NCBI GenBank assembly: GCA_013396655.1 | Contig: WBMV01008321.1 | Location: 812,644-876,643 of the forward strand | Origin: Campylorhamphus procurvoides | Lineage: Eukaryota; Chordata; Aves; Passeriformes; Dendrocolaptidae | Reading direction: 5' to 3' | DNA length: 64,000 nt | Shown here: one piece after another, positions 53,201-64,000 of the stretch | How positions within the stretch are numbered: the stretch's first letter is position 1 | How the letters are laid out: every line of letters starts with the position of its first letter | Notes under the pieces: model-generated | Seen by the model: only the letters and a program-made list of their open reading frames with translations | Told to the model about the DNA's origin: nothing | Database searches by the model: none | Translations under genes and position numbers: made by a program

Positions 53201-56110
53201 TCTGATAACCAAAACATTCAAGAATGAGTAGTTGTAAATTCCCACCTTTTCCTAGACTTATCTAAAGTAGCTTTCTGAAAATAAAAATGACAGCAGTCTG
53301 AACAATATGTTTTGCAGAAGCAGTATAATTTTAGACTCTTCCTTGTAGCTCTCCCTTGTTCAAAGATAAATCTAATGGTCATCTTCTCTTATCATAAACA
53401 TATATTGTGCATGTACTTCGGAAAAAGAATGCACAAAATCATTATTACAAATTCCAAGAAACAGGGACTGAATTTCTTCTCTGTTCTGTGAGAAAAATGC
53501 ATCAGTGAGAGTGACAAAATCTCCCAGAATTCTAGTTCTAATGAAGTTATAAAGATCAGAATTTGGTCTTTCTTTTACACTATGTTTATATTTATCACCT
53601 AGAGGAATGTAAAATACACTGAAAATCTGATTTAGGCTGCTAGAAGTGTTTTTATATTTTTAAGTGTGTGAATATATAAGGTCTAAAATAGCTAACAAAA
53701 TATGTGTAATTTGTGAATCTTCAGTCTACAAGTCAGCATAAGTTCATTGTTCCTTGATTTAAATGTATCCTAGGTTGGACTTGCCCTTTTGGGCTACTTG
53801 CTGTTAATATCAGAAATGTTTTACATTTTGAGGAAGAAATCCAGAAAACCATTAACAGTGTCAGAAGAGTTGATGCATAAATACAAGTTTAATATCATTC
53901 ATTTGAGCTACAATTGTTTACTTGGATTAGCTATATTAGAAGAATGCATGAATTAGCAAAACATAATTTCTAGACTGTTCTCCGTATGTAATTGTTGTGT
54001 GTTTCTAGGTGTATATTCCACAGCTACGTAGTTCTACTGAGCAGATACTTGCCTTTATATTAAACAAATTTTAACAGAGTATAACAGTTTCTGTCTTTAG
54101 CCTTCAATTCAAATAAGCACTTTAATAATAGATTAGAAGTAAAAAAGTCAGGAGAAATATGCAGGAGTAGATCAATGGAAGTTTTATCATGACAAAACAA
54201 ACTTGAGACAAAAACCCTACAGAATTACAGTTTGTAACTCAAAACAATATACCAAGAGAATGGCTTATATCAACAATTCTATGTTTCAAATGCAAACGAT
54301 CCCTCCTTCAAAGCAATTTCATGACAGTTCTGTATAGTAGACTAGTCCCTATGAATGTTCACTAGTTTTTGATCCATAACCACCATTGTTAAGGACAGGA
54401 AGACAATGTTGTACTTCTGGTTTTCTGAACTCTGATGGGAGGAAAGAATAAGAGGAATACAAGATGACAAGGATGCATCTGTTTGTGGACTGGTTTGCAG
54501 CTAGTAATGAATTAAATCTCATGAAAAAGATATTTTCTTCTTTTTTTTTTCTGAGCATATTAACACATTGGGTTAAAAAGCACAGCTCCAATACTTTTTT
54601 GCAGTAGAAACACTGTCTTGTTTGATTCAAGCTGAGATCTTTTTTTATTACTGTTATATGACTTTATATAAAGGGTTTGTGACCTGCCACAACAACTACA
54701 AGATGAAAGAAGATGAGACAAGACCCTACTCAATAGCCTTATTAGGTCTCAAGCCAAAACAGAGTTGAAAGTTTTTATAATTACTTGCTAGTATTGTGAT
54801 GCAGTAATTTTACTGTCTCTGACACTTCACTGTGTCTGGTTTACAATTTATGTTTATTTTGCATCAACCATTTTTTGCTAAAAGGTTTTGTTTAACTATT
54901 ACTTAGGGCAGTTTTCAGAATTCCTTGATGCTGCACTATGAAAATATAAAGTAATACGCAGCTGGTTACTTTGGCACCAGGTACAAGAAAAACACAAGCA
55001 TACCAGGAATAAACCAATAGAACACCTCCCAGTCTCTTGGTTTGGTCATCATCTTCCCAGTTAACAGTGGGCAGCAGAATTTAATAACGCATGGCATTTT
55101 GAAGCACAGAATTTACAGTCCTTAAAAGCAACACCAAACCATCCTGGCCTTCCTGAGCAACAAACCACCCTGACAATTATGGTAAAAGGAACAGCACATG
55201 CCTCATTTCCAGATCCAGAGAAGTCCTACGAGATCCCCTTTTAACATCTCTCTGCCTATATGTGTCTTATCATTCCATGTATTGAAACTGTTAACAGGTT
55301 CCTTCTGTATTATTTGATGTAAACATTTCAGGAAACAAAGTACAAGCATGTCTGAAGTTCTCTAATCATATCACTGGCACATTATCTCAAATCAGCTTGT
55401 CAACTATACTGTAAATAAGTTTGATGTGATACTTTCAATATTAACCAATCTAAATGAGTGAGTTTTAATGGACACTGTGGATTCATCCTTTGGAATCCTG
55501 AACGTGAGCATGTGCTGAGCTGTGCTGTCAGTCCTGAAGTATTTGTCAGAACTGTTGACATATTCTTAGCCTTGCTTAAATTTTTCATGCAGAACACCCT
55601 GACATTTTCTTCTCCTGTCCTGAAAGAAATGGTCTGTACGATACCAACAGACGGAAACCACAAAGATTTTTTTTTAAAAAAATAAATAAATAAAATTGTG
55701 CAATAAATTGGAAAAGTAAATTTGCTGACATAACAGAGAGAATCCCTCTCAGTGGAGTTTAGTTCATGATTTTATAGGTGTTTTCTGTCAAATGTATGTG
55801 GACCCTTAAAAATACGAGTTTATTTTCTTGTCAGGAACTTAAACCTATTCTTTCAACCTCATAAAATTAATTTTAATTAACATTTTTTCCCGTTTTTTAT
55901 TCATTTGTTTAACCTATAGTTATTCCTTCTCATTCCACTTAGGTTTTTGGTACATAAATCCATTCCAAATGTTTTCACAGCTGCTCAGGAGGTGTTGATT
56001 CTTAGTGTCAACTCATTCACTCGACGTAATCATTCCCCTTTAATGAAACAGTTAACAGGAGACTGACAACTATCATTTTACTGATGGGGTCCAATAGCCA
56101 GGAGAGGTGA
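47236..56110. other. Unique-looking non-coding DNA
   Basis: Nearly 9 kb without a recognisable gene, interspersed repeat or long low-complexity tract. Open frames are below 95 codons and match no family I know. Confidence 0.6.
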
Positions 56111-56166
56111 CAGTGGTGTAATTACCAGGGCTGACATACTTTGTTCACTTTTTCCCACCTTTTTAG

Positions 56167-56232
56167 GCAGATGAGGCAGTACTGTGCAATGGCAACAATC
56201 AAAATGGAAATGCAGGCAGTGTGAAGACCCGG
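56167..56232 (+). CDS. Candidate internal coding exon of an unidentified host gene (22 codons)
   Basis: The sequence shows a full set of splice signals. A branch-point-like CTGAC at 56131-56135 is followed by about 30 bases of mostly pyrimidine without any AG, then TTTTTAG at 56160-56166. After 66 bases comes a GTGAGTAA donor at 56233. Only one reading phase is open: the peptide starts ADEAVLCNGN and ends GSVKTR, while the other two phases meet TGA. A length divisible by three with phase 0 at both ends is typical of a cassette exon that can be skipped without shifting the frame. The peptide is rich in Asn and Gly and has no domain I recognise, so I give no gene name. No other exon of the same gene was identified, as expected if the introns are very large. 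The alternative is a chance pseudo-exon. The complete signal set and single open phase make it the best exon candidate in the window. Confidence 0.5.
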
Positions 56233-57640
56233 GTGAGTAATTACCAGGGGCTGCAGACCTGTGACTACTCCCAGTGTGGCAGGGTTGACAAGGTGCAGAT
56301 TGTTTTTTATCCCCTAGTGTGAATCTGGCTGTCTTGTTGTTGATAGATCCAGGTGGTGGTATTAATTAATACACCAGCAGGAGCTAGTTCAGCTCTTGAC
56401 AATGCATTATCCTTACTGAAGAGAAAAGAGAAGGCAGCAGTCTGTTGTTGAGAAAAAGTCATTCTTTTTGACTTCTTTCTATTAGGGCTGAAAAATAGAG
56501 TACATCTTGAGAAGTAAGAATTTATCATGAGATGACTTATACTAACAGATCTAATCTATTGTATTTCTGTCTTTGAAAGTTAGATGCAGATAGGGCTGCG
56601 TTATTTAATGAAATTTCAATTCCATTTAGGCTGTTCATGTAAGAAATATTAAACTGTTCAAGTACTGTATGTAGACACTAGGCTTGTATTGTTCTGTTTA
56701 AATTTTTTGAACCTATGAATCATCAGTTTCCTGCCATTTGAACTGTAAATAAATCCCAGTGGAAAACACTCCTACTGAACGACAATTACTGCAATACAGA
56801 CTCAAACTGTGGGTGTAGTTAGTGCTCCGGATGTCATCTAACTGTACAGTCACAGCTGTTACTGTTCTAATCACCTGTAAACTATTAGTGGTGCTATTAC
56901 TTAAACTATTTAATATTTTACATTCAAAATTTAAATTTGAATATATGTAATGATGTATGCTCTGCTTGGATGGCAAACTCTTCTAGCAAGACTATTTCTT
57001 GTGGTAAAAATTGTTAGTCCAAATCCTGTTTTCAATAGTGATTTTACATTTTTTTCAGCTGTCTAGTAAATCAAATGTATCTTATGGCATGGGCATATGC
57101 CATCTTCAGCTGGGGTACATGAAGGGGTAAAAACTTGAGTCCTCAGCTGCTTAACACTCTCTCACATGTGTTATCTCTCTGTCCCCTCTGCTCCAACAGT
57201 GGCTTATTTCTGGGAGCCGTCAATAAACAGTTTCAGCCAATATGAGTGAAACTGACAAAACCTTATTTTTTAAAGCTATTTAAAATACATTCATTTATTT
57301 TTGACTTCAGTGGATTGGTAATACTGGTAACATGATAAGGTAATGCTGATGATGAGCCTCAGAAGTCTGTTTTAGGTGAAGTTAAAAAGAAAACAGCTAT
57401 GATCTTAAATTTATAAAGTTGTTTTTGAAAACAGGTCACTAGCTATTAATTCATTGGGTACTTCTTAAAAGTTTGCAGTTTAAGTAATAACTAATCATGT
57501 AAGTGTATTTTGTTAATACCATACTTGTAGTATAACGTATGGAATGGTAAACTCTTTTTAATCACATGTGAATGAGTGGTTTACATTCAAATTTCAGTGT
57601 CCAAGTCAAAAGCTTTAAAGGTATAAAGAAAAAATTGCTC

Positions 57641-57672
57641 AAAATATAAGACTTTCAAAATATAAGACTTTC
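57641..57672. repeat. 16-base perfect tandem duplication
   Basis: AAAATATAAGACTTTC occurs twice in succession, with a further partial copy (AAAGACTTTTC) immediately after. It looks like a slippage product. Confidence 0.92.
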
Positions 57673-60600
57673 AAAGACTTTTCACACATAGATTCGTATA
57701 TACATACCTGAACTGCATACCTGAAAATGGTCTGGTACAAGAACTCACAAAAAAACCCCACCTAAAATATAAGTACCCAAGTGGTATTACCAGAAACTGA
57801 TATACAAATTTATTTCTGCTATGTCACACATGCAAACCCAATTTTATAACAGTAACACCCAGTATTAAACTTCATCCCTCAAAATTTTACACTCTATTGA
57901 AAGGAAATAATAGTGTTAAAGAAAAGCTAATCCTGTGATCTTTTCACATTTGGCTGCAGATGTTATGCCATATTCAAGGGAAATATTTGTCTGCCTTCCT
58001 TCTTACTCACTCAGATAGTTACTGGGTTAGACACACTGCAGTCTCCTTGAATAAAATACCCTTTCTAATTGAATGCCTGACACTCAGGATTGAACTGCTG
58101 AGACAAGCCTGCACATGCAGTAGTCAGAAGCAATATTAAAAATAGACTCTACCAAATAGCAGAAAAGCAACATTCAACAACAAAAGCTGATAATCACTAT
58201 TGAGAACTTCTAGTGATGGATATGAAAGCATACTGGAAAAAAAATGCAAATGAAATCTATGCAGGAATGCAAAGAAAGAAAAACAATTTTACACCTACAG
58301 GCTGTAATAAGATCTCTGATTGTTGGTATCACACCTGTAGACCTCTGAACTAGTATGGCAGAAATACAGGAGCATGACTCATTTACTGCAATAAACATCT
58401 TGCTGACTGATGAGGAACAAAGTAATTTGTATTTCTTCTATTTAAAACTCCAGTAAGATGAAAGGCAATTAGGCACCCTCTGCTGTGAGGTGGCAGTGCA
58501 GTCCCTTATGAGATGCTGAGTGCCCACAGCTTCACTCATTTCAATGGAAAAACTGCATCTGTGTGATTATTATCAGATATATCCCATAAATAAACTTCTG
58601 TGGCATCTTGAAACACCTAGAATACAACTATGGTTTATCACTGATTTTATTGACTATAATTTTTTTCCCAAATCTAGTGTAAAAAGACACTTAAGGAGAG
58701 TAATGTTGTTGCATGTTAGCAAGAAGCGACATATATCCCCCTTTATATTCCTCACTCTAGTGATACTTTGGGCCTAATTAAATTCACACATCAGTTTTAC
58801 ACAGACCTGTGAACATATGTAACCCATTTTATAGCTTTCCAGACTTAGCCCTGCTCCAGAGTTAATGACAGCAGGGGTAGATGCTTTAACTTCTGGTTGA
58901 ATTTTCAAACAGTTGATATAACAACAACAGCTGTGAAAAGTTGATTAAACATTTTAGATAGCAGCTTTCCTGGGTGCTACTTGTTCAGAATGAGCTGTGT
59001 TCAGCTATCCTCAGGCATAATGTGCCTTTAGTAAGACTTCTTAAAGAATAGTATGATCATTAGAAAAGATTAATAAGTGGCCTACATGCAAGCTTTTGCA
59101 TGCAAACAAGGCAGAGTGGCAACCACTGTTCCATTACCTCAGCCACTTTTCTCCTGCCCTGTGCATTCCACAACTAGTGTGAAATAATTCAAGCTACATA
59201 TCCTACAGAGAAAGAGGCAGAGCACTGTACAGGTACTATAAAAGTACCAGGAGGCAAGGATATATATGTAGGCATTAACTTAGGGTCTTAGGATACTTAA
59301 TGCTTATTAGTCTTCAGAAACTTATCCATCTGTCACAACTAAAGAGGTGAGAGAATTTAACACAGTACACAAGTTTTAAAATCACTTATACCAAACAGGT
59401 TTCTCTCTGTGTATTTCATGAGAACATCCATCTATAACACCTTATTTTTGCTTTCATTTATTTTTTTTTAAAGGGGAAAAAAAAAGTAAATATATACACA
59501 CCTACTTGAAAGCCTACCTTGGCAATACTTCCAAAGCTACTGTTTCCATGAAATGTATCCCAGAAGTGGGGAATTGCATCCGTATGAAGTCTGCCCATTT
59601 TGTTCCTGTGGTTTACACCCTTCACGGTTACTTTCAACTTTCTGGTTTACAAAGTGAAAATCAGTATGACAAAGATGATTTTTGTAACAAACACTAACTT
59701 CCATTTGATTTTGAAGGCTCATTCGGAGATGGTAAATGTATTTGTCTACACCAGGCAGATGACTTATCATAAGAATTAGCTAATTTTCTTCTGAAACCAA
59801 AATAATGCATTTTCCAGCTCAGTTAAATAGCTGCTTGTTTGGACAAAGTCAAATCTTTCACTTAGTAGTTCAGCTACACATTTTTCAAGTACTAATTCTG
59901 ATTTCACCACACACACACTTGAATTCCAAGTTTCTCAAAGTTTGTGTTTCATCCGGTTTGTCAAATTTCTCAATATCTTTAGAATCTTCACAGTGTCTTG
60001 AAACTCAGAACAACTTAACTTTGTCCAAGAATAATATACTTCAGACGAGAGACTGAAAACGTTTCTGTGGTGGGTTAAGCTAGAAAACTGGAATGTGAAG
60101 TCAAAAGAGTCATCTAATTCCTAGGTTTCAGATCAAGCAAACCAGAACCACAAAGAAGAAATAGTTTCCAATTCTGCCTATAATGGAACTATTGTTTCCT
60201 TGGGAAGGGCATATGGACATGACCACGAGCTAGGGAACTGTGCTTAACTGATTACACCACTGCCCCCTTGTCCTGCTTTATAAAAGCAATTTAGAATTTA
60301 GGCTATGGCCCACAGAATGGGCAGAATTTGTTTGCCTAGAGGTAGTGTTCACATATGGGACCTAGAAAATGTATTTGCTCTTTTCTTTTACAATAGTGAT
60401 GTGGTTATGCTCAAATTTTCATATAAGTAGATAATTGGTCAGATAGATATGGGATGACAAGGACTTTTTCATACAAAATACAGAAACTGTTCTAGAACCA
60501 TTAAGTAAGAAGATCATGATTTTCCTTGCAGTTTGTCCTAGCAGCCTTTCTGTTCTTGCTAATACAGTGCAGAATGACTTCTGAGAAGACTTTTCAGTCC

Positions 60601-61291
60601 AGTTTGCAGCCTGTAAAGTGTGCCACTGCTTTAAGCAGCCAAAGATGTGGATTGAAGAGCCTCAGACTGCTAAAGTAATGGACCTTAACTCATCTCACTT
60701 TCCAGAGCAAGTACCTCCCTTCATTTTTCTTCTCAAATAAGTTGTCTCACTACAACTAAGAGCGAGCACAGGCACTAACCCTGAAGCTGGCACTGTGTTA
60801 AATGGACAGATGTAACTCACTTCAGCCCCAACCAAAGTATCAAAACCCTGAAGAAGCAATAAAATTCTTGCTAATTCTCTGCTCTGTCCTTGAAATTTTG
60901 AATCTCACTCTGATTTTTTTTTATCCATTGCATTAAAATAGCTAAACTTCTAACAGAAGGTTCAACAAAATGGAGCAAAATACCTAAACCTGAGTACTGC
61001 ATTGAGCTTAAACTTAATAAATTATCCATCTGAAAAAAAATTAACTTGGAATACATGCACCTATAATATACTGACAGGAAATTAATGTGCTTAAATAATG
61101 AATGCCTGGGAATCACTTTGAGAACTTCCAAGTTAAAAAAAAAAATAGTCAAAATGACATTATTAATTAGAGAGTTGATATAAACTTTAGAAGTCATTGA
61201 TAATATGAAAAGGAAAACCTGGACATAGTAGAGAATGATACAAAAACAGTCAAAACCCTCGATTTTGAACAAAGATTACCAAAGAAAGCCA

Positions 61292-61387
61292 TTAAAGTCT
61301 AAAAGGCTTTAAAGTTTAAAAGACTTTAAAACAAAAAAACCTTGAAAGACTTTCAGACTTTAAAGGACTAAAAGACAGTAAATGTCT
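61292..61387. repeat. Degenerate internal repeat of AAAGACTTTAAA-like units
   Basis: Over about 95 bases the words AGTCTAAAAGGCTTTAAAG, AAAAGACTTTAAAA, GAAAGACTTTCAGACTTTAAA and GGACTAAAAGAC follow one another. The unit is partly self-complementary (AGTCTT against AAGACT), so the stretch can fold in several registers. It is best read as a decayed tandem array. Confidence 0.7.
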
Positions 61388-63422
61388 AAGGTGTGAGAAT
61401 TAGTATAATTTACTTTAAAAAAATCTTAATTGTTCAATATTTACAGTTTTTTCTGTACATATGAACCTGTAGGCAAGATTCTGATATTCTTTTTGAAAGC
61501 TTGGATGGTGATGTGAAATAAACCCATATTTTGCTTTGAACATGGGGCAATTTCCTTCCCACAAAATTTTTTTCAGATGCATCATTATTGCTACCCATTC
61601 AAAAACTGGTAGAAATCATTATTTATTAGAGACGCAAAAAGTCTCCCTGTCTTCACATTGACCTTTATGATGTAAGTGTTAAGTACGGGTGGCAAACAAA
61701 AGACAAAACTAAGTTTAAAGCATTGTCTTAAAGCAAGAAGAAGACATTGTGAATGCCAATAATAAAATTATTTCAGTTTCATTTATATGGCCTTAAATGT
61801 ACACTAACAATGCGTTTTTAACAGAGTAATAAATTCAAATTATTTGTTAAGAATCTATGAGTGTGTATCATGCAATTCTGTAAAACTGTGATAAATTCAA
61901 GTAAACCTGTCAAACTGAAATCATCTCCAGCCTAATACACATATTTCAGCCACTTTATGGGCTTTCTTAACCTCTTGCCTCCATGCTTTATGATTGATCT
62001 ATGTTCAATTCTTCTGAATAGACTGTTATGATTTGCTCATAATCAATTCACAGTAAGAAGTGGACAGTAAGAAGCCAGTCTAAGCTTCAGCATGTTCATT
62101 GTACCTACACAGTTTCTTCCCCTGCCCCACAGTGAATTTACCCAAAAAGACTATCTTTCTATTCCATGTGAATTAACAGCTAAACCACTCATGAGTGTCA
62201 GTATAGTAACACAACAATAAAACATCTACTTTGAATTTTTTCAGAGAAACTTCTTTTGCATTTTTAGGTATCCCTTGCCGAAGTATAATTTTCTTATAAC
62301 TTGGGGGTTTATTTCTTCAATTATAAGACAGAATTTCCCAGAAAAATTGAGAAATCATACTCAGATTCATATACACTCCCCCCATTATACTATATACTAT
62401 ATTGAAAGACATATTGAACATTATCTGGCAAACTCCGATCACTTTTTTCTGTAAAGGAAAATATAACACAATAACTGTTGTACGCGGACACATTAGTAGT
62501 CTCTTTTAATTAGATGCTAATTAATGACTCACTGGCTTTAATCATATTAGTCTGGTAATACTATTTATGCCACACAGAATAATGATCTACTTTATAAGAA
62601 ACCAACATGGCACATGTTGACATAGGAACTCATCCAGCCATAATTCACTCTGTGTAAACATATCCACCCATACTTGGATTCTGAGCAATTTAGAAAAGAT
62701 ACAATAACTTTGCTGACGGGCTTGGAAAGAGAGAGGAGGGAAAGAGAGGAAGGAAGGAGTCAATGAACAGAAGCAAAGAAAAATATATCATTATTTTCCA
62801 AAATATCAGCACTCTTATGCTTTTTATAATATGTACCCATCAATATAGTTTACATTCAAATGATGATAATAACTTCATCGTTCATCCATGCTAACAGAGT
62901 TAAAAGTCAGGACTGCATGTTTAATTTTCACGAAAGATGTTCAGATACTACAGCAGAAAACTTAATATATTAGATAGCTGACTATAAATGAAGGTGATTA
63001 TAAAATTATTCTATTGGAGGGATAATAATATTTCAAAGTGGTTACAGGGCATTTCTGTTGTACTGAGAGCCTAACAAAGTCAGAGTATCAGGAGAAATCA
63101 GATGGATATAAAGTAGTTTTCACTTTGAAATAGCCTATGAATATCTCAGTTGAAGATTCGGACTTCTGCTTTCTAAACATACCAAAATGACCAATGGTTA
63201 CTCCTCCAGACACAGTTTTATGGAAAAAAAAACCCAAATCACACTGCAGTTGTAAAAGAAACTGATGTTAGGACAGACTCTAACTATAGAGCTATTAAGT
63301 AAAATTGTAATCTAAATCTGGAATTGCAAGTTCTTCTGAGCTCTCCTTTAGTTTTCTGTCATTTTATTAAATTAGTTAACATACTCTGCAAGTTAAATCT
63401 CTGTCTACTAAGCCTGAAAAAG

Positions 63423-63535
63423 TAAAAAAAAAACAAAACCAAAACACCCAAAAAACAAAACAAGCAAAAAACCCCAACAACAACAATAACACCAAAAAAG
63501 AAAATCTACAAAAAACTAAAACCAAAAAACAAGCA
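63423..63535. repeat. A/C-rich low-complexity tract
   Basis: About 110 bases of AAACCAAAACACCC and CAACAACAACAATAAC words. It gives a spurious Phe/Val/Leu-rich open frame on the minus strand. Confidence 0.9.
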
Positions 63536-64000
63536 AGTAGCATATATTGAGTTTTTCTCGGGTTCAAACAGCAGGAAGTATTCCTGCCATAGCTATACCA
63601 AGTGAGCTTTGAAGAATTAAAGTTTTCCCTCCTAAAGACATTGGTGCTTTTATATAATTACAGTGCAGTGTACACAGAGCTTCACGTCTGCTGTTTTCAG
63701 GTTAGTTCTTATTGCATTATACCATATAACTTAATGTACCTTAATATACAAAGTGCACTGAGTGATACAGTTTAAAACAGTGTATAATTTTAGTTGACAG
63801 CATACAGTAGGCTTCATAGTTAGGAAAAAAAAAAACACAAACCATTTCTCATTCTAGTTATGGTCCTGGACAAACTGCAAACTTTGAAAGTGTCACTACC
63901 ATAAATCTTTGGCTATTGGCTACACTTTTTTATTCAATTGTCAATGCAAAGGAGCATAGACTATTTGCATTACCAGGAAAATTTAGTACTTGGTACACAG
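63536..64000. other. Non-coding DNA at the right edge
   Basis: Nothing recognisable other than a short poly-A run near 63825. Confidence 0.6.

Larger units (their letters stand above)
56260..63422. other. Unique-looking non-coding DNA
   Basis: It contains the duplication at 57641, a weak CTCF-like core GAGGTGGCAG at 58487-58496, a POU-like palindrome TTTGCATGCAAA at 59095-59106, the decayed array at 61292 and a TAAT-rich cluster at 62500-62570. A 133-codon minus-strand open frame at 60871-61272 has a composition typical of chance AT-rich frames. Confidence 0.55.

Noticed and set aside
58487..58496. CTCF-like core GAGGTGGCAG
   Set aside because: The 5' half of the motif has four mismatches. 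Too weak to list as a site.
60871..61272. 133-codon minus-strand open frame, rich in Phe, Leu, Ile
   Set aside because: The composition is what AT-rich non-coding DNA gives, with no motif or context to support it.
1..64000. CRISPR arrays, tRNA or rRNA genes, operons, phage or plasmid features
   Set aside because: No regularly spaced repeats, tRNA-like cloverleaf boxes, ribosome binding sites or clustered long frames were seen, and the sequence is vertebrate.

Overview
This is vertebrate nuclear DNA, most likely from a bird. It is AT-rich throughout, poor in CpG, and has no long open frame of recognisable function. The only interspersed repeats I can name are CR1 (chicken-repeat-1) LINE pieces, both young-looking and very old. 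Two of them keep the CR1 3' signature of repeated ATTCTATG-like octamers. There is no trace of the L1, Alu, B1 or ERE elements that would crowd a mammalian window this size. Low repeat density plus CR1 fits a bird best, although crocodilians and turtles also carry CR1. I cannot name the species or chromosome.

Layout. Bases 1-23,000 are unique-looking non-coding DNA with A/C-rich low-complexity tracts, one short near-perfect hairpin (5763-5789) and one weak pseudo-exon-like stretch (4962-5006). A CR1 3' tail lies at 23,025-23,118. Two CR1 3' ends of different age sit side by side at 29,460-30,207, and a longer CR1 carrying a broken ORF2 end lies at 31,858-32,693. A minus-strand relic of the inner part of CR1 ORF2 (endonuclease end, linker, one reverse-transcriptase block) lies at 39,067-39,549. 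An exact match to the CTCF consensus is at 42,528-42,541, with a one-mismatch match in the facing orientation at 37,515-37,528. A further antisense CR1 copy is at 46,549-47,235. The rest, to 64,000, is again unique non-coding sequence, with one convincing candidate exon at 56,167-56,232.

That candidate is the best evidence that the window lies inside a gene. It has a branch-point-like CTGAC, a clean pyrimidine tract ending in AG, 66 bases open in only one phase, and a strong GTGAGT donor. If real it is a 22-codon, phase-symmetric (cassette-type) exon on the plus strand, and most of the window would then be intron of a large, unidentified host gene. Otherwise the window is best read as a gene desert.

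I found no operon-like, CRISPR, RNA-gene or other multi-gene system, and nothing I would call a new biological system. The observations worth following are the candidate exon, the CTCF site, the CR1 ORF2 relic with an apparently in-frame internal deletion, and a recurring class of AAAC/CCAAA tracts.
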